64,000 nucleotides of DNA from Apteryx mantelli (taxonomy: Eukaryota > Chordata > Aves > Apterygiformes > Apterygidae): positions 12,418,001-12,482,000 of the forward strand of contig NC_089994.1 in assembly GCF_036417845.1 (NCBI RefSeq), in the 5' to 3' direction. The first letter of the stretch is position 1; each line of letters begins with the position of its first letter. The position numbers were made by a program, and so were the translations under genes. Of this stretch, positions 11,768 through 22,500 are shown piece after piece. The notes below the pieces were generated by a model, which was given only the letters and a program-made list of their open reading frames with translations, searched no databases and was not told the DNA's origin.

Positions 11768-13516
11768 TTTGTGCTGTTCGTTTATCAACAAAATGGGGAT
11801 GCCAGCAGGCCAAGAAGCCTTCAGCTTTTAACTCAGGCTGGACTTGATGCTCACATCCTCTGCGTGCGCATCATCAACAAGAGCCTCCTAGTCGCTGGGT
11901 CTATTTCTCCGGCAGAGAGGAAGGTTGGCACTACAGCCTGCGAAGAGCTAGTGCTCATCTTTGGCAGGCACCCTCCGGCTATAAAACCGAGAGTGAGTAA
12001 TCACACTTGTTCCCCGGGCCCCAGCAGTGTGCTTATGCCTGACCGACAGCACTCCAGATACCCAAGCAAAGTGGCCAGAGACCTCAGCCTTGCTCCTAAG
12101 TGGTCCATGTTCCCAAACAGCTCAATCTTTACTCCTCTCCTGTACATATGGGATGCTCACGTAGAAAATTACGGGAAAGCAAGGCAGTTACCTCTGAAGC
12201 TAGCCATAAACTTGTGCAGCTGGAGGCGCCTTTGGTCAACTCTGAATAGAAGTTTCCATCTGCAGTTTCTCCCTTTTGGCTCTACCCAAGGGCTCCAGCT
12301 CTCTCTCCTTTTGCTGATGCAAGCATGGCCCACGGACAGGGCTACAAACCTCTGCAGAAAAGCAATCCTTTATATTAACAGACCTAACATTTCCTTCATA
12401 AACTAAGATAGACTCTTGGCTTATTAATAACAGTAAATCTTTCAGTCCGATAGACTTTGGTTAATGAACATTGACTCCGACAGTGCTGGAAAAGACTGGT
12501 GTCAGTTGAACTGATATCCTGAGGTCCCTCTTTGTCCGGGCAGGGCTGTAAATTACCCACGATCTCATTTGCTTTTCAAAATCAGGCAGTAGAAAACACA
12601 GTGGTTACGGCTCCACTGCAGCTTTCACTACCCCAGTGCTGGGAAACAGTTTTAATGCTGATAGCAGCTGGTTAGTAAAGCCAAGCATTTCTTAAAGGTT
12701 TATTTTTGAGCACTTGGAGCCTGCGGTTCGGGCCCCTTCGGAGCTCAGACAGGATTTACCAGTTCACTCACCGTCCAGCTCCCGTATGCCGGGAGGAGGG
12801 GGACAGGCTCTAAGCCCCAGCTTAGATGAACTTCAGAGGAGCAGAGCTGGTCCCCCAGGTGGTTAGGAAGAGAGGCAGGGGGCACCTGTTGGGCAATTCT
12901 TAACTCAGCTGAGATGCTTGGATGGATGCTGTGAATGAGAGATATTTTACACACACAAGTCTAGCTTCTTGGAGGACCGTCAGGGTCCTGGCCTGCAACC
13001 AAGTGTACTTATGCCCAGCCGTGCTGGAAGAGGGCAGGCACTGACACTGACTCTGCCCCGGAGCAGGGATCCCTTTACTTGGGGCAAGCCTGCTCCAGGC
13101 CTCCAGCTGGCACAAGCGCTTTTCCCTCTATTTCTGGATTTAAACATACACCTCCCTCTATTCCCCCAATGAATATCTTTAAAGTAAAAATCTAAGCTGA
13201 TTAACACACACGCCGTGGTCACCTGGATGTTTAACTCACAAGATAAATCTCATCACACTCCAATGAGCGGCTCTATCTTTTACCTTCAGGCTGAGATGAC
13301 TTTGAACAGCCTGTAAATGAGTGGAAGCTCAAGAAAATAACCAAATGTAGTCTGCTGCAACACAGAGAGGCCTTATCACCATCCTCGGATGGGGGAAATG
13401 AGGCAGTAAGGGGTAGAGGAGGGACTGAGGCAGTGTTTTCATAAAACTGCCTTTTGTGCTCAGTGAAATAACTCAACAACAAAAAACAAAACCACCCTCT
13501 CCCTCCTCCCACATCT

Positions 13517-13675
13517 GATAAAAATCAAATAATAACAGGAGTGACTTATGTGCTCTCTGCCTGGTACTTGAATCTGGCCTTCCAGTTAATATACACTATG
13601 ATTAAAGCATCTATAATCTGCAGTCTGTAGAGACCTGTGGAGCAGTAGCAGCAGCGGGTGTGCAGCCTGATAAGG
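13517..13675. promoter_or_regulatory. Non-coding element B (paired with 11611-11767)
   Basis: GATAAAAATCAAAT at 13517, ATTAAAGCATCTATAATC at 13601 (84 bp later, as in element A), CTGCAGTCTGT at 13618 and GATAAGG at 13669. The sequence between the outer blocks is poorly conserved with element A. This could be an old duplication or two copies of a regulatory module. Confidence 0.4.
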
Positions 13676-13679
13676 GTTG

Positions 13680-16540
13680 TTCACTCAGTGCAGATGAAAC
13701 TTAATATTTATAACTGCTGACTTTTTTTCCCGATGCCTCCTATTGGGGGGAGGGAAGTCAAAGTTTAAAGATAAAAGCTTGATAAAACCTAGGTGGAATG
13801 TTTTTCAAGGACAGGCAGGGTCTTAAAATTATCTCCACGAAAAGGCTGGTTTAAGACAGCTTTTTAGGCAAGCACAGCACCAGAGATTGGGGCTGGAGTC
13901 TTTAGAAGACCTTCCAAGCTTTAAGCTGTGTTCCTCCAAACAGGGAGGCTGTATGAGTTCCTGTACAGCAACCATAGGCAGCGCGGCTGTGGCTGGGCCT
14001 GCTTCGCATCACCACAAAATAATTACTGAGTCACATCAGGTCAGTTACACACACTTTAAGTCAAGCACTAACATGATTTCTAACTTGGCACCTAAATATG
14101 CAGCGAAATCTGAAAGCATGCAGTGTTAGCCTAGCCCTCCATCTCAACACCTGTGAGAGCTGCAGCAGGCTAGCACACAGGGCACCGGGAACGCACCTTT
14201 GAAAACAAATAAAAATAATAAATTCCCTTGCTAGTCCAGGCAAGTCAGTGTTAAATGCAATGCAGTGCTTAGGATCTGTGGTTGCTGAAATGTTAAAGAT
14301 GCAGGTGCCTTCCCAGTCTTTGTCCTGTTTGTAAGCAATATCCACTTATTTCTAGTAGCATCCCTGTTCCAAGCGTACAGACAATACTTTAGTCTGTGGC
14401 CATTTGGTCTGAGATACAAGGCTCTGCCCACAGGCAGCAGCAGGACATAGCACAAACCAGAGCCTGCTGCTCTCCCCCAGTGCCCAGCAACTCAGTCTGC
14501 CTCACACACAGCCTGTTTGTCCGGCCTAGGAAAGCCCAGGATGACAGACAGACACGCATAGCTTGAGCAGCTGTCAGGATGCCACGTTAACAGAAGGACA
14601 CTGCTCACCATCCTCCAGATACAAGAATCCAGCCAATCCCTCATTTTCAACACCATGAGAACTTGACTGGCCAATGTCCAAATAGTTTAATTTCTATGCA
14701 GTATAAAAGAGTCACAATACTGCAGAGTGTCAGTATTATGAAAGCTTTGAATAACGTTACCCCTCAGTAACTTCACAGACATAACTGAGCCAACCTGAGT
14801 AAAATAAAAAGATAGAGAAGTGTATTTTTATATTTCCAAGGTATATAATTTAATCTGAAAGATGGTACATGTACATACATCTTTCTAAGGTACTTAGGTG
14901 GTCCTCAGTACTTTCAGAGCACTTCAAAATGTTTGATAAACACATACACACAACATACATATGATATAGGGAAACACATTTTAGAGCTGAAACACAAGGC
15001 TTTGGGTGAACCTGAACTGAGGTCTCTCAAGTTGTAAGCTAGCATCTCAACCATTCTACCTTCCTACCAGATACCAGAAGTCAAAGGATAAAGAAAAGCA
15101 GGTTGGCCAGGGAGGAGACAGACCTGCTCTTTCACAAAGCAGAACAACAGAGAGTGGGATCTTCAAAAAAGCAGCTAAGGATCCTGAAATCCCCCCACTT
15201 GAATTCAAAAGACAGTGGGTACAGCTCTATACTCTGGGGACATGTTCAAGACATGAGAAAATGATTTAACTGCAAATATATAGTCCTTTACCTATTTATT
15301 GTTTGGATAGTATGAAGAAAACTGGATGAAGAAAACCTAGTGCCTTTACAACAGCTGCAGTTTTCCTAGACTTAGGCAGCCTTGTCTGCCAGAAATTAGC
15401 TTGCTTTGGCTTCACTTTCTTGACTATATTTTTCTCCTTTACAAATTAAGATTTCAAAATACTGTAAGCAGAGCTAAAGTCTAGTGAGACAAGAATAAAT
15501 TATTAAAAATGATAAGAGGAAACAAGTACTCAGTGAGTCTGTCTATTCTTAACAAGGAGTGCATCTGGAACCAAGGCAGAATGCTTAACATCTTGGGAAA
15601 CACTATCAGAAGGAATTTCTGCATCACTTCTCAAAATATAGGAAAAATTCAAATTAACAAAGTCACCTAGCATCAGTGGACACTAGTTAAAATTTGATTG
15701 GCACCTGGGTACACATTTGCCACGGTTCCCACAACACTGCAAGCTGCAAGCAAAACTACATTAAGCTGCTTATCATTCTGAAGCAAAAAATCAAGGATTA
15801 GACCTACTTCCCACTGCTCTCCAGTTGAACAGGTAGATCCCTACAGCAATCACCAAGATTATGCCCATTTCCAAAGCTCATTTTCAAATTAGGCAACTTT
15901 ACAGCATGAGACAGATGTACATGAAGGAACATATGCGACACGTCATAGATGCAATTATTGAGCATAATCCGTGAGTTGTTTTTGACAAACCTAAGCTTCC
16001 AGAGTCTGGAACATGGGAACGTTAAGACCAGTACATGGAAGTTAAACATCTCTGAAGAGGTGAGTGTAAAAGTATATATAAAATATTTATAACTAGAATA
16101 TCACCAGGTGTTCACAGCTATACATTGAGGTCACTTGCTACAAGTAGGTTGCCAGCTCTAGTGTAAAACTAACACAGCTGGAAAACAAGAGCAGCTGTCA
16201 GAAGCCACACCTTCCCTCAGTCCCATATGAGGGCAGCAGGATGGTCTGTCCATGTAGTCACTGATCACAGCCAGCACCAGCCGCCTCGGAGAAAAGCGCT
16301 GGAATCCCAGACATGAACACCTCCAGAAAACTTCGCTCCGAGGGAAAGTCCCTCCCAAGCATCAGGCAGCAATATGCAAGAGTGAGAAACAAGCAGCCAA
16401 GAGGAAAAGTCCATCTGTGGGTGCTGGCAAAGGTCACTAAAGAAGGCACCATCTTTCTCAGGCAGTCCACCTCTCACCACTTGGAGATATTTCAAAACCA
16501 GAAATATCCAGTAGAACACGTGTGCTCTGTGCATGTCCCC
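13680..16540. other. Intergenic DNA downstream of NOC4L
   Basis: AT-rich to mixed sequence between element B and the NOC4L 3' end. Apart from the MIR-like fragment at 14890-15075, neither strand shows a gene, RNA or repeat that I can name. Confidence 0.6.
14890..15075 (+). repeat. MIR-like ancient SINE fragment
   Basis: The order of motifs GGGAAACA..., GAGCTGAAACACAAGGC, GAACCTGAACTGAGGTCTC and AAGCTAGCATCTCAACCATT follows the plus-strand MIR consensus. There the corresponding motifs are GAGGAAACTGAGGC, GAACCCAGGTCT and TCTTAACCACT. Many substitutions and small gaps indicate great age. The assignment is from memory of the consensus. Confidence 0.5.
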
Positions 16541-16565
16541 AAGGTCAACCAGTTGTGCAGATGTG

Positions 16566-16571
16566 TTTATT
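16566..16571 (-). terminator. NOC4L: NOC4L polyadenylation signal
   Basis: A canonical AATAAA on the minus strand begins 11 nt after the TGA stop. Cleavage would fall near 16540-16556, giving a 3' UTR of only about 30-45 nt. It is the only canonical signal close to the stop codon. Confidence 0.75.
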
Positions 16572-16581
16572 AGAGATCATA

Positions 16582-19500
16582 TCACTCTAAGGTAAAGTGC
16601 TCTGCAAAGATATCATTCTTCTTCCCAAATAAACCTCTCACTGGCTCAAACTCCAGGGGCACATCAGTGGTTGTTTTCTTTACTTCTCTATCAAAAAGCT
16701 ACAAAGAAAAGAAAGAGAAGACATTGGCAAAACTCAGTAGAAGCTCTTCCTCCTGGTTGATATCAGTTCTCACACTAACTTCTAAAAAGATCTAGCAATA
16801 AGTCAGGCCTTTCGGCCCTTTTATATAAAAGCCAGCCCTGTCACCATTGATGCCTTCTGCTCCTTCATTTAACAGACATTTCCCTGGCTCAGGGTAACCA
16901 AAAGTCAGCTGAGTTCCCTCCCCAGCAGCAAGGCTGATGAAGGTGGCTATGGAACGCAGGAACCAGTCCCTTTTCCTCTTGTTCCACTCTTTAATGCAAG
17001 CACAGCAATGCTACCTCATAAGCAGAGAGCTCCAAAAGCCCTGAGATGTCGTCCTCTATTTCTGACAGCGACTGGTTCAGGATAGCAGCTGCTTGGGCCA
17101 CATCTGGGTGATAATGGTTTTGTAGAGACTGCAAAAGCAAGACAAATAGGAGATGCTCTAATGAGCAAAGGATTAACAAACACCCACTTGACTTCCTCCA
17201 CAGGTATCTGCCTCTTTGTTAGTCAGATATTCAGTGACCACCACATTCTGGCAGAGGAGGCAAGTTTACTGTTCTGCACTACTATAAAGCTCCAAGAAAT
17301 CCAGATTCCAGCCATCCTTCAAGCATATCAAAGATCCCTTTCCACCTGGGACACATCCAGCTCAATATAGACAGATTCTTCCACAGACCATTCCTATGGT
17401 GCATGACACAGTTCTGCCACCTCCCATGGCCCTGATGCTGCATCTGAACTCCTCCTCTCTCTGCTTCCAGGTCCCAATCAACACTCTTGTTGCTGCTTCA
17501 GCCCCTTATGCAAAACCCTTGTAGTATTTAAATGGGAAATGATAATCCTGCCAAATGGTTTTAGGGTCACTGTAAAAATTTAACCAATTCCAGCCTTCCT
17601 ACACCATCCTAGAAATAATCCACATGAAAGGTGAAAGCTATGATGTTCTTTAACATTTTTAATGCCATTTCTACAGAATGGCCTGGCTATAGCCAATTAA
17701 TTTCCGTAAGGGCTCAGCAAGTTCATCTCTCTCCTCCAAGGCAAATGAAAAGCCTTACATATTTGCAGCTGCTTCATGAGTTTCAGCTGCATGGTCAGAC
17801 AAGTGCTCACATATCACATACTAATTAGCATGTACTAATTCTGCAGTGTGTGAAATCATTTGCCTCCTGCACTAACACAGAAAAGGGTGCAAAGTAACAT
17901 CATGCACAGATGTGCTTTTTTAAGCTTACGTACCTGTAGCTCCCAGAGGGAGCTTTCCAAAGCCCTGCTTTCAGATGGCTCCTTCTCCTCCATAATATAT
18001 GGATCTTCTGACAAATCTAAGGAGAGGAAGACGCAGGGCTAATATCTCCTGCACGATGTAAATAACTCCAAACGGAGCACAGCAGAGACCCAGAGCAGCA
18101 CTGCAGCCAGAGCTGTTTAAGACAATGTTCCCGACACATTTAGGATCCAACAGCAAGCTACACACCTCAGCAAGGCCCAAGAGTCACTGAAGCTCTACAG
18201 AATCACATTATTTTTAATGAGCACAGGAAGTAAGACACAAAGAACTGGAATGGTCTGATGCAAAAGACATCTCAGGCAACTTTAAACAGTCATTACTGAT
18301 GTTCAACGCTAATCAGTTAAACCATGGACAGATGAAGAATAACTCAGGAGCCTGTTAAACCAATGGGCTTAACAAACACTGTAGGTGGAAAACGAGAAGG
18401 TATCGGATTTCTGCATTCAGTTTATTTCTCATTTCTTTGCTTAATAGAGCGTTGAGGTGAACAAGACAAGCGCAGTGTATGGTCCGGCTGTCTCAGCCCT
18501 TTAACACTTGGAGGTAGCCTGAATCAGTGTGCCTGGCTCCAAGCACCGTGTGCCTGGAGAACCACACAGAGGGCATTCTGCTTTGAGGCAGGGCAGCCAA
18601 CAGTGAGGCCCATGGTCAGAGAGAAACGACACAGATGGGTGTTCACAGTCAGATGGAGAACTTGAAGGAGCAGCCTGCAGGCTTTCTGCAAAGCCAAGGG
18701 ACAGAGGCATCCTTCTAAACCTTAGAACTGGGGCTGGGATCTCTCCTTCTCCTCCAGGGGAATCAATCCTGCTCTCCATGCTATCTAAAGGCAGGACACA
18801 AAAATCCCCTGCCCACCTTCCCTCTTACCTTCTGGCCCATTAGGTCTGTGTACTAACACTTTGCATGCTGGGTGCCTCCGAAAGAGATTACAGATGAAGG
18901 GAATGACCATGAGTAGAGCTTCGGGAGGAGCAGTGAGGGCCAGCCGGGAGAGGCGCTTTATAAATGCTGCTACCAGGTATGCCGGCAAGTGACTTTTGGA
19001 GAGAAAAGAGAAGACACCAGCATGTAAAAGTCCAAGCAAGTGAGCCAGCAATACCATCAACCCAGACAGCACATCAGGTAAAGGATCAGCAGGACTCTTC
19101 ATATTTTTGGACTATGGAATGAAGAAAGGTTGTAAGCAAAGATACCCGGTTCCAGGCAGTAATACATCATCTCGTGTGCTGTCTGCAACAAGTTTTGCGC
19201 AATTCCTACTTAATGTATGAACAATCTAAATCATCCTGTGATTCAATCCAGATGTATGGCACCATCCAAACACATGCTGTAGCCAAGCACAGCTCTTGTA
19301 CTTGACATACGGTCACTCACATTGCAGTTTTTATTCAGTCATTTTATAATTCTGAGCACTTGGGCAGGCAACCTTAATTATATTCTTCTAATGCATTTTT
19401 ATGGGTTTAATTAATACAGGGACTGTGGTGTTAAATTTATGTAATACTTCCAGGACTAAAGCAAGCAGTGCATCTGTCAACAGGGACATAAAGCTGCTGT

Positions 19501-22500
19501 AATGTATATGTGCAGGATAGTTCTTATTTCCATGGTAAAAATGCAAATTTATAACAACAATCAGCTGATACAGGCACTTCCTTCAGGTCAGAGGAGCTGG
19601 GATGAAAGACAACAAGTTTCAGCCACTCAGCCTTCAGCCCTGGGGCTCACTAGACCTGCAAGGCTCAACAACAGCACCCAACAGTACACTATCATATCTT
19701 ATTACTCACCCCAAAGTACACTACGAATACAAGGAGGTTTGATATTAAGCGTCTAATGCTGAACTGTAAAGTATTACTCTTGGTTTATTTTATAGCTTAT
19801 GAAATGATGGCAACTGAAGTATAACCTTGAATGACCAGTTGCTTATCTAGTTTCTTCCCTGTGTATAAAAAATTGACAGCATCAAGACAGGCTGTCAAAC
19901 ACTTTATGTTTCAGTGTTGTATCTTTGCAAAGACATCAAATTATCAACAGCTTTAGGATCCCATGTCTATTAAAAAAAAAAAAAAAAAAGACTGCACGCT
20001 ATTTTTCCATATTCATAAAGTCAGAGAGAAGAATCATCACTTATAGCCAAATGGAATACAAATCAAAATACATCCATAATCATTTGCAGATCAAACTCAG
20101 ATAACATACTGCATTTTTACTTTCTGAAACTAGATGGGCATGTGAGAAATCTTCAAAAATAGCACATGCAAAATTACACAACACTAAATCACACTCTTGG
20201 ATTCAGTTTTCTCAGTAAACAAGACTCCAATCCAGTAGGCACACTGAAAACATTAAATCCAGACATGTAGGGGACTATTCGAGAACAGTCTCTGGCCAAC
20301 AGAAAAGCAGAAGAAAACATGTGAACATATATAATAAAGCTGCTACTTACGATGAAGACAAAAACAGATCAGCCAAATGGAAAAATCGGGCTCGATACTT
20401 CACATGATATATAGAAGGGTCTAAAAGACTGTACAGCTTTTTGTAAAAGTCTGGATATTCCCTGTTTAAAAAACAAAAAGGAAAAAGATAGCATCCATTG
20501 CTGATTAGTAATGTACAATGGGACTGCATTGTGCCTAAATGTCTCTGTGCATTCGTTATAAATGACCCCAGACCATTGCTGTGCTCTGGAGGCTCTGTTT
20601 AGCTTTCTTTTGCTCCCTCTCCACAGTCATCACTTGAAAACATGCTGTAAGGTGAATTTCCTGCTCTTGCAGTGCTGCTAAGCTTTTTTAGGGATGTGAA
20701 GCTATATCCACTGACTGCAGTGGTACAGAATCCAGTGAAAGGCATGCCAAAGACTACAGCTTTACTGTGAGATCAGGTCAGCCAAACAGATTTTCAAGCG
20801 CCAAGCAACCACAGTCTGGATGAGAGGGTATTTAGGCTCAACTGAAAAAATGGTCATACTATCAAAAGAGTTCAACATCCGAACAGCTGAGCCTCTTGTG
20901 AGGAGTTTGGCTTTCTCTTGGGGGAATTCCAAAGCCTGAAGACCTGGAGAATCCATTTCAGTTCCTCTTATATAAAGACTTAAATGCAAAAACCCACATT
21001 CCTTTAAACATGATGTTCTTTTTACTTACAGATTATGCTGATGAATCAGAATAAACAATCCATTTAAGGCTAGGAGACTGATTGCTCCACCTGTAAGAAA
21101 GCAAGCAGATATTAACACAATAAAAAAAAAAAATCATCACCTGCAACTTGTTTTTGTTACAAAACCATCACAGAAAGGACACAGTACTCTGAGAACCTGG
21201 AATTAGTGCCAGTGTGACGGCTGTGAAGGAACAAAAGTTCATCTGAAAGCTTCCAGAGGCTCAGAAGTTACTTATAAAGATTAAGTTGCAGTTTAGAAGA
21301 ATAGACTCTGAAGGACAGAGACACAAAAATGCTGCTCTCATCCCCAAGAAAGCCACACTGGGGAACAAAAGTCCTCCTCAGAAAGGGCATTTCTGTAGGA
21401 AACTGCACATTCCATGTCTGGATGCAGTGCAGACAGCAGCAGTGCTGGCTGAACTCTACATTTAAAATAAATCACTTCATTATTCAACTCTTTCCAAAGC
21501 TTTAAATATGATCTTCCTTACAAGGAGCAAGAACACTGACAAGCACAAGTAAAAACTTCTCACTTCCAGGGACAACCCTAGCTCCTTAGCTTAATTCCAG
21601 CCAAAGGTATAGGGGTGGGTCTGTGTGTGTCTGTGTGTTCTGTCCTGAATCATCCCCCAAAGAAGCTGTGGTGTTGCCTCCAGCAGTCCTTCCCGTCATA
21701 TCTATGATGCTGCAGAACCCCACAAAAGATGCAAAGCCAGTTTTTACTCACCTATGCCGTAGGCCACTGTCAGGAAGTCTATCATGAGAGTGGGTTCATT
21801 CATATAAGGCAGAATGCAGTCATGCAGAATAACAAGAACTTTTTTGTAAAGGCCAGTGGGTAGCTGTGAAGGACCAAAAAAAAAAAAAAAAAAAGTCAAA
21901 CAATCACTGCAGGGAGAATTCAAAGAGCAACAGCAATACATGCCTGCAATAGGCAAGACGGAAACAAAAGAGAACGTGCCAGAACAATATAGTATGGCGT
22001 GCAGCAACAGTTCCCAAATGGGAGAGGTTACAAGTGACAACTGATAATTAAGTTAAATCACAGAAGTGGGCGCTCACAATTGAAAGCGTGATCGCAGCTC
22101 AGAGGGAAAAGTGGGAGGAAAGCAGTGAAAGGGCTTAGGAACCTTTAACTTGTAAACAGAGGTCTTTATACTGCAAGTCACTCCTTAGGAGCAGACTTGT
22201 TCAAGGTGGAAAAAAAGGCTGAGAGTAAAGAGAAGAAATAAACCATATATGAGGTCATGCTTCTGGGCAGAAGAATGATGGAACAGAAAAGGTGACTGGG
22301 CTGTAAGCAAAAACGGAAACATGTTCTTATCTAACACTCAAAGCACAGCAGGGTCTTACAAGGAGCTCCATGGAAGGCCAGGCGCAGTCTCTAAGGACAA
22401 GCCGTTAGAAGGCAGTACAGAGCAGTGACAGAACTAACACTCACCTTGTGCTTCAGAAAACTGAGCCACATCTTTTCAAACGCCTGCTTGTGTGCCTTAA

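Noticed and set aside
11759-12406. 215-codon plus-strand ORF
   Set aside because: No family resemblance, and it overlaps the non-coding element A region. A chance ORF is likely.
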